NCBI GenBank assembly: GCA_017849575.1
Contig: JAFIGV010000027.1
Coordinates: 1 to 64,000, forward strand
Length of the DNA stretch: 64,000 nt
Origin: Flavipsychrobacter sp.
GTDB taxonomy: Bacteria; Bacteroidota; Bacteroidia; Chitinophagales; Chitinophagaceae
Reading direction: 5' to 3'
The position numbers were made by a program, and so were the translations under genes. The notes below the pieces were generated by a model that did not search any database, had not been told where the DNA came from, and was given only the letters and a program-made list of their open reading frames with translations. Every line of letters starts with the position of its first letter. The stretch's first letter is position 1. This document shows, one piece after another, positions 38,889 to 46,597 of this stretch.

Positions 38889-39613
38889 TGTACCTGCTTA
38901 CTGACGAACAAGTAGATTATATTCTCCACGATATACAAGCGCGCGGTATAGGAGATGAAAGCCTGCAGCAGGATCTGCTTGACCATGTATGTTGTATCAT
39001 CGAACAGGAGCTGGAAGAATACGGCGACTTCGGAACATGCTATCATTCGGTTATCCGGAAGTTCTACCGAAAGAACCTGAAGGAGATAGAAGAAGAAAAA
39101 ACCCTTTTGTTAACGTTTCAAAACTATTATGCAATGAAAAAAATGATGTTGTACAGTGGCGCTTTTACGGTAGGAGCACTTTTATTGGGTTCGCTTTTCA
39201 AAATAGCCCATTGGCCGGGTGCCAACGTGCTCTTGGTTTGCGGTATCGCTTGTGTCAGCTTTGTATTTTTGCCACTACTGGCGGTGGTCAAGAGCAGCGA
39301 GCTCAAAAAATCTTCGGGGAAGTGGGCGTTGGTCACCGGCATCCTAACGGGCAGCGGCTATTTTGTTTCCATGCTGTTTTTGCTGATGCACTGGCCGGGT
39401 GCACGCATCATCTGGTTCAGCACCTTGTTGTTTGCGTTTTTTGTCTTTGTTCCGGTGTTCTTCTTCAATGGCATGCGCAAAGAAGAAACCCGTACCAACA
39501 CGCTTGTCTTTACAGTAGTTCTGCTGGCAGTGATGGGAACACAGTTTGCCCTGACTGCCTTACACAATCCCAGGCAGCAGCAGGAAAAAATCGAAGTGGC
39601 CACCGAGAAATAA
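38888..39613 (+). CDS. PadR-linked membrane protein with duplicated HWPGA motif
   Basis: 241 residues. A cytoplasmic N-terminal part of about 85 residues (helical; LLDHVCCIIEQELEEYG, QNYYAMKKMM) leads to about five membrane helices. Two of these contain near-identical loops, FKIAHWPGANVL (about 104-115) and FLLMHWPGARIIW (about 162-174), pointing to an internal duplication of a two-helix unit. The HWPGA motif recalls the gliding-motility protein GldL and other Bacteroidota membrane proteins. The N-terminal part resembles HAAS-type modules that commonly accompany PadR regulators. The pair padR plus membrane protein probably forms a sensing or stress module; the function is not known. Confidence 0.8.
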   Translation: MYLLTDEQVDYILHDIQARGIGDESLQQDLLDHVCCIIEQELEEYGDFGTCYHSVIRKFYRKNLKEIEEEKTLLLTFQNYYAMKKMMLYSGAFTVGALLLGSLFKIAHWPGANVLLVCGIACVSFVFLPLLAVVKSSELKKSSGKWALVTGILTGSGYFVSMLFLLMHWPGARIIWFSTLLFAFFVFVPVFFFNGMRKEETRTNTLVFTVVLLAVMGTQFALTALHNPRQQQEKIEVATEK

Positions 39614-39619
39614 ACAGCG

Positions 39620-39655
39620 GCGGGCGGAATGTTAACCAATCCGCCCGCTTCACTT
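39620..39655 (+). terminator. Terminator of the padR operon
   Basis: GCGGGCGGA (39620-39628) pairs with TCCGCCCGC (39640-39648), followed after a few bases by TTTTT. The GC-rich stem can act for both convergent genes. Confidence 0.75.
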
Positions 39656-39656
39656 T

Positions 39657-40760
39657 TTAGCGCTCCTCAAGCATGGGGATGCAGCTAAACTGATCTATAA
39701 GAATCGTATCGTAATAATCGGCTTTCTCAAAAAGATCTTTAAACATCTGCCGGCCGCTATCGAGGTTAATGTCGAGATCATAAATAAGGCTGCTGAGAAC
39801 CACATCGCCCTCGTGCAGCGAGAAAAACTTTCCCTGCAGTTTGTAGTTTTCCCGAAGCAGGTAAGTGTATAATTCGCGTATGCCCTGCCGGGGCAACTGG
39901 CACAAAAAGGCATCGCTGATAATGAAAAAATTTTCAGGATTGTAGGTAATTCTAATTTTGGCGGAGCCTTCTTCCACCTCCCATTTATTCTGACCCGTCC
40001 GCGCCAGTTCTTTGTTATATCCCAGGGTGTCCAGTATATCCTCAATCGTTTTCGCAATACCCGAAATGGGCTCTTCTTCCACTTCGTCTTTAAACGGAAA
40101 ATCTATCTCAGTGCCGCAGTTAGGACAGTACTTACCTGCCTCGAGTGTCTGTTCCGTAACCAGTGTGCTGCAGTTGGGACAGCGCATGGCAACTGCACCA
40201 CTTATGGGCTTATACTCATCGAGCGCCTGCTTCAGGTAGCTAACCGGCAGTGCAAAACCCAGATTGTCGCCGCCCTTGATGATAAAAGTGTTTACACCCA
40301 CCACATCACCACCTGTATTGATCAACGGGCCTCCACTGTTGCCGGGGTTGATGGCCGCATCGATCTGTATATACTTCAGACCTTGCTGCACACGATCTAC
40401 ACGGGAGATGACGCCCTGCGTGGCGGTATAGTTGAGTCCGTAAGGATGCCCGATCGCTATGACTGTATCGCCGTCTTTGAGCAAGGTATAGTCGCCCAGT
40501 TTCAGGGCGGGCAACCCGTGCATATCCACGGGCGGTTTCAGAAAGGCGAGATCATAGCGTTCGTCGGTGAAAAGTACCTCCGCCAGGCGTTTATCGAAAG
40601 TCCTTCCTTTCAGGGTAACCTTTCTATTGTCCTTTACTACATGGTTATTGGTCACGATCAAGTCATAATCCACAAGATAGAAACCTGTGCCGGTGGCCGT
40701 TTTGGTTGCTATCTGTACTACGGTGCTCTGGAACCGTTCTATCACATCATGAATGCTCAT
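39657..40760 (-). CDS. Cytoplasmic trypsin-like serine protease with zinc ribbon and YbjN-like C-terminal domain
   Basis: 367 residues without a signal peptide. The protease domain (about 1-185) has the full HtrA/trypsin triad: H40 (TNNHVV), D70 (YDLAFL) and S142 (NPGNSGGP). A two-CxxC zinc ribbon follows (C194, C197, C212, C215; CPNC repeated). The last about 130 residues (IEDILDTLGYN to LIDQFSC) have alternating strands and helices like the YbjN/type III chaperone-like fold. No PDZ domain is present. The gene overlaps the upstream partner by ATGA (four bases), so the two are translated together. The cytoplasmic location, zinc ribbon and shared fold with the partner are unusual; the target is unknown. 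Confidence 0.88.
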   Translation of the reverse strand: MSIHDVIERFQSTVVQIATKTATGTGFYLVDYDLIVTNNHVVKDNRKVTLKGRTFDKRLAEVLFTDERYDLAFLKPPVDMHGLPALKLGDYTLLKDGDTVIAIGHPYGLNYTATQGVISRVDRVQQGLKYIQIDAAINPGNSGGPLINTGGDVVGVNTFIIKGGDNLGFALPVSYLKQALDEYKPISGAVAMRCPNCSTLVTEQTLEAGKYCPNCGTEIDFPFKDEVEEEPISGIAKTIEDILDTLGYNKELARTGQNKWEVEEGSAKIRITYNPENFFIISDAFLCQLPRQGIRELYTYLLRENYKLQGKFFSLHEGDVVLSSLIYDLDINLDSGRQMFKDLFEKADYYDTILIDQFSCIPMLEER

Positions 40761-42160
40761 GTTTCTCTTTTAGTTTCGAGGTTCAATGCCGAAAGCTGAT
40801 CTGTAAAATCGACACCAAATGCATAAAGACTGTCGAAGGAAATACGGTTATGATCCCAACGCAGCGATTTATATTTCTCAGTGTTTTCTGTTATGATCTG
40901 GTCTATGGCCCGGGTAATCTTTTCAGCTTCAAACTTTTGCTCCTGCCGGTGATAAAGATTTTGTTTCATACCCAGGGCCTCGAAATAGTCGGCATGTAAA
41001 ACGGCCATGTAAAGCTGAATAAGGTCGGTCTGTACTTTGGGCATACTGTAAATAAACTGATTGTACAACGCGCCATACTCATTGATGACCAGGGCAATAT
41101 CGGGATACTTGTTTTCTACATACCAGGCAGAATCTTTGTTTGCACTAATGATGTGATCCCGAACCTTTTCGGGCTTGGGCGGAGCTACGGTAGAAAATGT
41201 GCTTCGCGAACGGTAAAGGCTTCGGGAAAAATCTTCGAACGAAAACTCCAATAATTTTCTGAGCCCTTCCTTCATCATCTGATTACGTTCCACCAGCGCA
41301 ATTTCATCCTTCTTCTCCCAGTAATACCCGTTGATCTTTTCGAGTTCGGAGAGCAATTTCGACTCGGGCTGCATAAAAAAATCTATTCTGTAAATAACCG
41401 TAAGCAGCAGATAGGCTATTGCACCCGAAAAGCTATCCTGATTTAGATCGGAAACACGACTGAGCGCATCGCCGATCCATTTTTTGAAAAAATGATATTT
41501 GGTGGTCAACTCTTTATCGGGCAGCGGCTGTATATGGTCCGTATCGGTGGGCCTCAGCGCGCTGAAATCGCTCAGGAGCAAATCATCTTGCCGGTCGGCT
41601 TTTGTAGCCAGCTCGCGCAGACCATAGTACAATTTACTTGGATTGGTGGTAGGAACATCGGCCAAAAAGACCATACACAAGGTGTTTCCTTCGTCGAGGG
41701 CACAGTGGCTGTAGTACAGCGAGTAATTCATTTCGAGCAAGCGGCGCATGATAGCTGTGCCGGGCTCTTCCATTACTGCCAGGGGCGAGCTGGCCAGTAT
41801 CTTATCGCCCTCAATAGTGCCATGTACTTTTTTAGAACCCTGATACAAGGTGAACCGGTACACGCCAGCCTGCTTTTCGAGTACAATATTTTGCTCAGCC
41901 TCATCCGTTAGGTAGTCGAAAAAGGCATCCAGAAAGGCCATGTGATTTTTTTCTTTAAAGCGGTCTTCGGCAATGTACCAGCTCTGGGTTTTGCTCTTGC
42001 TTTTATTATTATCACTATAGCGGCCAAAGCGAATACCTTCAAGGCCTTCAAAAACAGATGTTGCGTTAGCAGAGTGCGTAGCGTTAGTCTGGTGGATTGC
42101 AGCGTCTTGTGGCTCTTCCGTACGTTTTCCGAATAGTTTGTTCAACCAGTTCATTCCCAT
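40757..42160 (-). CDS. Protease-operon partner with N-terminal YbjN-like domain
   Basis: 467 residues from the ATG at 42158-42160 (MGMNWLNKLFGKR); the longer ORF start at 42217 is less plausible. After a basic N-terminus, about residues 70-205 look like the same YbjN/type III chaperone-like fold as the C-terminal domain of the adjacent protease: compare MRRLLEMNYSLYYSHCAL with LYTYLLRENYKLQGKFFSL, each followed by strands and a LYYGLRELATKAD/MFKDLFEKADYYD helix. The remaining part is helical and soluble, without a recognised motif. It is the first gene of the operon, has no signal peptide, and probably binds the protease or its substrates. Upstream, CATCTTTG on the minus strand is a one-off match to TAnnTTTG. 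Confidence 0.75.
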   Translation of the reverse strand: MGMNWLNKLFGKRTEEPQDAAIHQTNATHSANATSVFEGLEGIRFGRYSDNNKSKSKTQSWYIAEDRFKEKNHMAFLDAFFDYLTDEAEQNIVLEKQAGVYRFTLYQGSKKVHGTIEGDKILASSPLAVMEEPGTAIMRRLLEMNYSLYYSHCALDEGNTLCMVFLADVPTTNPSKLYYGLRELATKADRQDDLLLSDFSALRPTDTDHIQPLPDKELTTKYHFFKKWIGDALSRVSDLNQDSFSGAIAYLLLTVIYRIDFFMQPESKLLSELEKINGYYWEKKDEIALVERNQMMKEGLRKLLEFSFEDFSRSLYRSRSTFSTVAPPKPEKVRDHIISANKDSAWYVENKYPDIALVINEYGALYNQFIYSMPKVQTDLIQLYMAVLHADYFEALGMKQNLYHRQEQKFEAEKITRAIDQIITENTEKYKSLRWDHNRISFDSLYAFGVDFTDQLSALNLETKRET

Positions 42161-42315
42161 GTTTCCGATGGCTGCAAAGATGATTTTGTGAAAAGTAAAT
42201 TTACAAAACGCTTCCAAACAGCCGCATCAAAGACCGTTTCGATGCAGGGTTTTGCAGCGACCCCACAGCATTAAAACAGATTTCCACAGGGATATGCTTG
42301 ATATAGCTAATCAAC

Positions 42316-42323
42316 TATCTTTG
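42316..42323 (+). promoter_or_regulatory. Bacteroidota -7 element for dnaN (TATCTTTG)
   Basis: Exact TAnnTTTG 21 bases before the dnaN ATG; predicted leader about 15 nt. Confidence 0.65.
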
Positions 42324-42343
42324 TTGGCAAACCAATTGTACCA

Positions 42344-43465
42344 ATGCGTTTTATCGTAACTTCTACAGGATTGTTGAAAAACCTGCAACAGATCAGTGGT
42401 GTGATCAGTGCCAATACCGTTCTTTCTGTGTTGGAAGACTTTTTATTTGAGCTGAAAGGAAACACACTGACGCTGACGGCAACCGACCTGGAAACGATGA
42501 TGCGCGTGCAACTGGACGTGAATGAGGCACAGGGCGACGGTCGTATCTGCATTCCTTCAAAAATATTGATGGAGTATCTCAAAAACCTGCCCGAACAGCC
42601 CATCACTTTTACCATTCACGAACAGGATCTCAGTATAGAAATGAGTTCGTCTGTAGGTAAGTACAAAATAGGTGGGGAAAAAGCGGATGATTTCCCGAAA
42701 GAGCCGGCGCCCGAGGAAACGACAAATTTCAACATGAGCGCGATCTCGCTGATCGAAAGCATCAACAAAACGCTTTTTGCCGTAAGTAACGACACCCTGC
42801 GCCCGGCCATGACCGGCGTTTACTTTGAGCTGGATACCGAAGGCATTACCTGGGTATCGACCGATGCGCATCGCCTGGTTCAGTTTCGACGCACGGACAT
42901 AAGCTGCCCCGCAACCGATGGTTTTGTAGTTCCCAAAAAGCCGCTGCAACAATTACGGAGCACGTTGCCGGCAGACGATACACAGTTGCAACTGGCTTAT
43001 AATAATAGTCACCTCTTTGTAAGCAGTGCTACGCTAAGCATGAGCTGCCGGCTCATAGATGCCCGTTTTCCGGACTACAAAGCGGTGATACCGGCGGATA
43101 ATCCTTACAAACTGACAGTAAACCGTACGGATTTTGTGAGCGCCCTGCGTCGGGTAGGCATCTTTGCCAACAAGACCACAAATCAGGTGGTGCTTGACAT
43201 CAACGGGAACTCTTTACAACTCAGCGCTCAGGACATAGACTTCTCTTATGAAGGAAAAGAAACGCTGAGCTGCCAATACACCGGCGAGGATATGAAGATA
43301 GCCTTCAACGCCAAGCTGATGATTGAAATGGTAAACAATCTGGACGGTGAAGAACTACAGATAGACCTGAGTACGCCCACACGTGCAGGCATCTTCCGCC
43401 CTACCGACAAGGCAGAAAACGAAGAGCTGATGATGTTGCTGATGCCCTTGATGGTGGGGGTGTAG
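42344..43465 (+). CDS. dnaN: DNA polymerase III beta subunit (sliding clamp)
   Basis: 373 residues, the standard three-domain clamp. Visible family segments are MRFIVTSTGLLKNLQQISGVI at the start (quoted in part), LEDFLFELKGNTLTLTATDLET, STDAHRLVQFRR, and the C-terminal LMMLLMPLMV tail that contacts partners. It forms the ring that tethers the replicative polymerase to DNA. dnaA is not next to it, as is usual outside Firmicutes-like layouts. Single gene with its own promoter; no clear terminator before the RAYT gene. Confidence 0.98.
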   Translation: MRFIVTSTGLLKNLQQISGVISANTVLSVLEDFLFELKGNTLTLTATDLETMMRVQLDVNEAQGDGRICIPSKILMEYLKNLPEQPITFTIHEQDLSIEMSSSVGKYKIGGEKADDFPKEPAPEETTNFNMSAISLIESINKTLFAVSNDTLRPAMTGVYFELDTEGITWVSTDAHRLVQFRRTDISCPATDGFVVPKKPLQQLRSTLPADDTQLQLAYNNSHLFVSSATLSMSCRLIDARFPDYKAVIPADNPYKLTVNRTDFVSALRRVGIFANKTTNQVVLDINGNSLQLSAQDIDFSYEGKETLSCQYTGEDMKIAFNAKLMIEMVNNLDGEELQIDLSTPTRAGIFRPTDKAENEELMMLLMPLMVGV

Positions 43466-43485
43466 AAAAAGAACCGGTAAAGATG

Positions 43486-44133
43486 TTAATGCTTTTGATA
43501 GAACCGGTCGCCGCTCCATTGGGTTGGGTTTTTACGGATGTACTCCGTTATGGCCCTAAATGACTTTTCGTTTCTGATAATGTGCTCAAAATAATCCCGT
43601 TGCCAAACGGCTTGTCCCGAAGTGCCCTGTTGAAGATTGATCTGTTTTGCTGTATTCATCTTATACCGGCCGATAATTTTTGATAGAAGCATCTTTCTTC
43701 GCTGATCTCGTCTATTGGGTATTGAAAGTAATCCGTCACTCAGGGGCGATTCACGTGAAGGCGATTCATGTAAGGGCGACTCATGTAAGGGCGATTCATG
43801 AATCGCCCCAACAAGCACAGGGTCACTGATTTTCAGAGAGCTTGCGGTGTCTATGATTTCAAGGATCACGTGAAGGTGGTTGGGCATGACTACGAACTCA
43901 TGAACCACAACCCTGCCCGGGTACTTTTCGGAAAGGACATTCAGGTGATCATAGGCTATTCTTCCGGCATCGTTAAGTTGCATGACTCCGTTGGCTACAT
44001 CGCCGAACAAGCACTTCCGATTATTGCAACAAAGGGTTACGAAGTAAAGCCCACACTGAGAATAGTCATAATCTGAAAGCCGGATCGAGCGGCGATGGTG
44101 CAATGAAGGATCATATTTCTTTGCCCAAGCCAT
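43486..44133 (-). CDS. REP-associated tyrosine transposase (RAYT, Y1-type HUH)
   Basis: 215 residues from the ATG at 44131-44133; the longer start is inside the promoter element. It has the N-terminal YFVTLCCNNRKCLFG, the metal-binding HUH motif MPNHLH (H86, H88) and the catalytic Tyr181 in WQRDYFEHIIRNE. These single-copy Y1 transposases act on REP palindromes scattered through the host genome and lack classical terminal inverted repeats. Between the HUH motif and Tyr181 a loop of about 20 residues consists of HESPL-type repeats encoded by the palindromic array at 43745-43808, yet the frame is intact. A 9-bp direct repeat AGAACCGGT brackets the 3' end (43470 and 43500). Probably active or recently active. 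Confidence 0.92.
   Translation of the reverse strand: MAWAKKYDPSLHHRRSIRLSDYDYSQCGLYFVTLCCNNRKCLFGDVANGVMQLNDAGRIAYDHLNVLSEKYPGRVVVHEFVVMPNHLHVILEIIDTASSLKISDPVLVGAIHESPLHESPLHESPSRESPLSDGLLSIPNRRDQRRKMLLSKIIGRYKMNTAKQINLQQGTSGQAVWQRDYFEHIIRNEKSFRAITEYIRKNPTQWSGDRFYQKH
43745..43808. repeat. REP-like palindrome array inside the RAYT gene
   Basis: Four units of exactly 15 bases start at 43745, 43760, 43775 and 43790 (GGCGATTCACGTGAA, GGCGATTCATGTAAG, GGCGACTCATGTAAG, GGCGATTCATGAATC). The last unit completes the perfect 20-bp palindrome GGGCGATTCATGAATCGCCC (43789-43808). The 15-base period keeps the reading frame and writes HESPL repeats. Confidence 0.88.
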
Positions 44134-44139
44134 AGAAAC

Positions 44140-44147
44140 CAAAAATA
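44140..44147 (-). promoter_or_regulatory. Bacteroidota -7 element for the RAYT gene (TATTTTTG)
   Basis: Exact TAnnTTTG on the minus strand, ending only 7 bases before the ATG at 44133; nearly leaderless transcript predicted. Confidence 0.5.
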
Positions 44148-44168
44148 ACTTTTATAGCCCTGAGTTTT

Positions 44169-45083
44169 CTAAGCCCCCGGCAATTCCTTTGCCTCTCTCT
44201 TGATGATAAACACAGCGTTATCGTAGGGTCTTATGCCCTTGCCCATGTGTAGCGCATACACCTTGGTAAACTCCGCGCCAAAGTAGAGAATAATGGAGGA
44301 GTAATACACCCAGGATAAAATGATAATTACGGAAGCGGCTGCCCCGTAAGTGTTGGCGATGTTCGACTGGCTCAGGTAAACACCAATCATGAAGCGGCCA
44401 ATCATGAACAAAAGTGCAGTGAAGGTAGCTCCGAACATGGCATCTTTCCACCGGATGGATGCATCAGGCAATACTTTATAGATAACTGCAAACAATAGCG
44501 AAGTGACCAAAAACAAGATCAGGATATTGATGATCTTAAAGAGCAACACCGCCTCGTCAATAAAGAGTGCCTGCAGCCGGTCCGTAAGCATGTCCGTAAG
44601 GGCGTTGACCAGCAGAGAAACGATTAATAAAAAGCCCACACCTACGATGAGGGAGAAGGATAGCAATCTGTTTTTGAGGAACTTAAGCCAGCCCTTTCTG
44701 GGTTTGGCGCGAATGGACCAGATGTAGTTGATCGAATCCTGTATGTCGGCAAACACGCTGGTAGCGCCGAAGACAAGCAACGCCACGCCGATAATACTGA
44801 ATTTTGCAGCCGCATTTTGCTCCTGCATCTGCCGGATGATGCTCAGAATCTGGTCAGCGCCGTCTCTTCCAATAAAGCTGGTCAGTTGAGCGTAGATATT
44901 TCCCGTTATCCGCTCTTTCTCAAAAAACAATCCGACCAGGGAAATGATCACGAGTATCAGCGGACCAATAGAGAAAATGGTGTAGTACGCCAGCGAGGCG
45001 CTGAGTTTCACCACATTATCGGAAGCAAATTCGCTCGCAGCTTCTTTGAGCAGGCGGAAGTAATTACCAATTTTAGTAGCCAT
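44169..45083 (-). CDS. YihY/BrkB-family membrane protein
   Basis: 304 residues from the ATG at 45081-45083. Six membrane helices and the family signature LSASLAYYTIFSIGPLILVI near residue 30, with later VFGATSVFADIQDSINYIW and ANTYGAAASVIIILSWVYYSSIILYFGAEFTKVYA (quoted in parts). The family was once misnamed ribonuclease BN; its role is unknown, with transport suggested. The longer start at 45140 would add a doubtful 19-residue N-terminus. A terminator (45121-45146) separates it from the upstream aldo/keto reductase, so it has its own promoter, which I cannot identify. Confidence 0.9.
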   Translation of the reverse strand: MATKIGNYFRLLKEAASEFASDNVVKLSASLAYYTIFSIGPLILVIISLVGLFFEKERITGNIYAQLTSFIGRDGADQILSIIRQMQEQNAAAKFSIIGVALLVFGATSVFADIQDSINYIWSIRAKPRKGWLKFLKNRLLSFSLIVGVGFLLIVSLLVNALTDMLTDRLQALFIDEAVLLFKIINILILFLVTSLLFAVIYKVLPDASIRWKDAMFGATFTALLFMIGRFMIGVYLSQSNIANTYGAAASVIIILSWVYYSSIILYFGAEFTKVYALHMGKGIRPYDNAVFIIKREAKELPGA

Positions 45084-45120
45084 TACTGCTAAGCCTAAAA
45101 GCTTGTGCCAATATGTACGC

Positions 45121-45146
45121 AAAAAAAAGCTCCTTTTCAAGAGCTT
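45121..45146 (-). terminator. Terminator of the aldo/keto reductase gene
   Basis: On the minus strand AAGCTC and GAGCTT form a stem around TTGAAAAG, followed by a run of T. Confidence 0.7.
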
Positions 45147-45155
45147 CTGTACGGA

Positions 45156-46145
45156 TCAATATTGCGGTGGCGTTGGCCTGGTTTGCATGATCTCGTCTAT
45201 CCGGTCCATCACTTCTGCCGTCAGTTGGGGCAGCACGTCCAGTGCTTTCAGGTTTTCTGTGAGCTGTGTTTCTTTGGTGGCACCCAGTATGGCAGTGGTC
45301 ACATTTGGGTGGGCAATACACCAGGCTATAGCAAGCGTTGCCAATGAGGTGCCGAGTTCCTGAGCAAGTGTACCGAGTTCCTTCACACGCTCCAATCGCT
45401 GCTCGCTCAGTGTGCGGTCTTTGAGCCACTCAAATCCTTCCAGCGCCAGCCTTGAGTCTGCTGGAATACCGTCATTATACTTTCCTGTGAGTAAACCCGA
45501 TGCCAGCGGACTCCATATCGTAGTGCCCATGCCCAGGTTTTTAAAGATGGTGTAGTAATCTACTTCCATCTTATAACGCTCGAAAAGATTGTACTGCGGC
45601 TGTTCCATTGCCGGAGGTTCAAGTCCGAGCTGCCGCGCTACCATATGCGCCTCTACTATCTCCGCACCGCTCCATTCGCTGGTACCCCAATACAGGATTT
45701 TACCCTGTTGGATAAGGGTGTTCATGGTGCGCACCACTTCTTCAATAGGAGTATTCTTGTCCGGACGGTGGCAAAAGAACAGATCAAGATAGTCGAGTTG
45801 AAAACGCTGTAGAGCTTCGTGGCAGGCTTCGGTGATATGCTTGCGGCTTAAACCTGTTTGGTTGGGCTTGTTCGCCTCTCCTCTCCAGCCAAAAAAAACT
45901 TTGCTCGACACTACATAGGAAGAGCGTTCCCAGTCTTTCTTTTTCAGCACGCGTCCCATCATCTTCTCCGACTCACCGCGGGAATACACTTCGGCATTGT
46001 CGAAAAAATTGATACCGTTGTAGTAGGCGATGCTCATCAGCCGGTCAGAAATATCGTCCTGAATCTGCTTGGCAAAAGTGACCCACGACCCATAGGAAAG
46101 TACGCTGAGTTGTAAGCCCGTTTTGCCCATTCTTCTATACTGCAT
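45156..46145 (-). CDS. Aldo/keto reductase (voltage-gated K+ channel beta-subunit type)
   Basis: 329 residues. The TIM-barrel AKR tetrad is complete: D49 and Y54 (NFFDNAEVY), K82 (VVSSKVFFGW) and H126 (DLFFCHRPD). The sequence MQYRRMGKTGLQLSVLSYGSW opens it (quoted in part), and the KvB-type segment YNLFERYKMEVDYY and SPLASGLLTGKYN place it with the AKR6/Kv-beta group, as in the E. coli YghZ proteins. It should reduce aldehydes or ketones with NADPH; methylglyoxal-type aldehydes are a reasonable guess. Single-gene unit. Confidence 0.94.
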   Translation of the reverse strand: MQYRRMGKTGLQLSVLSYGSWVTFAKQIQDDISDRLMSIAYYNGINFFDNAEVYSRGESEKMMGRVLKKKDWERSSYVVSSKVFFGWRGEANKPNQTGLSRKHITEACHEALQRFQLDYLDLFFCHRPDKNTPIEEVVRTMNTLIQQGKILYWGTSEWSGAEIVEAHMVARQLGLEPPAMEQPQYNLFERYKMEVDYYTIFKNLGMGTTIWSPLASGLLTGKYNDGIPADSRLALEGFEWLKDRTLSEQRLERVKELGTLAQELGTSLATLAIAWCIAHPNVTTAILGATKETQLTENLKALDVLPQLTAEVMDRIDEIMQTRPTPPQY

Positions 46146-46201
46146 AAACTGGATTTAAAAATGAAAAAGTTAAGAAATAAGGAAGTAAGAAAAGCTGAAA
46201 A

Positions 46202-46550
46202 TTATTCTTGTTTGGACGATTTCAATATCGCAACCAAAATTCTCATCGACTCTTCGCACAACCCCAGAAACCTAAGGGCCATTTCCGCGGCGGTATTTGT
46301 CGTTGCAACCAGAAGTCTTAGCCAATATTTTGTCTCACGAGCCTCTTTATAAGCAGTTTAAAGCTTCGCAATAAACTCTTCCTTACTGATGCTCCCATCA
46401 GCCTCTTCCGCATGTGCACCTGTTGATGTACCGCGTACAAAAACTGATTGCTACTTATGAAGTCCTTCGGTCACTGTTTAACCAAGGTCAAAAACCAACT
46501 TCTCCCACTGAAAATATGAAGCTTTTATCGAGAAAAATATTGGGTTTCAT
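46202..46550 (-). pseudogene. Decayed four-helix-bundle protein gene (S23/IVP-like family)
   Basis: Read on the minus strand, this gap between two genes keeps remnants of the four-helix-bundle family found in Bacteroidota and in 23S rRNA intervening sequences. The start region reads MKPNIFLDKSFIFSV, then a stop. A shifted frame then gives RGTSTGAHAEEADGSISKEEFIAKL, an in-frame TAA, and AYKEARETKYWLRLL followed by a degraded last helix ending at 46202. Two in-frame stops and at least one frameshift are visible, so no full-length product is possible. The neighbours (aldo/keto reductase and DUF1015) are intact, so this is an old inactivated gene. Confidence 0.8.
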
Positions 46551-46597
46551 CGTTTGAACATTTCCTTTTTGATTGCCCTCATTATTTTCATTTTTCA

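Noticed and set aside
43745-43760. TTCACGTGAA in the RAYT array as a third parS site
   Set aside because: Only the central 10 bases match parS; the flanks belong to the REP-like repeat.
43745-43808. CRISPR-like array of 15-base units
   Set aside because: The units are contiguous with no spacers and are explained as palindromic REP-type repeats.
46161-46352. 63-residue plus-strand ORF between the reductase and DUF1015 genes
   Set aside because: It is antisense to the four-helix-bundle pseudogene, which explains the region better.
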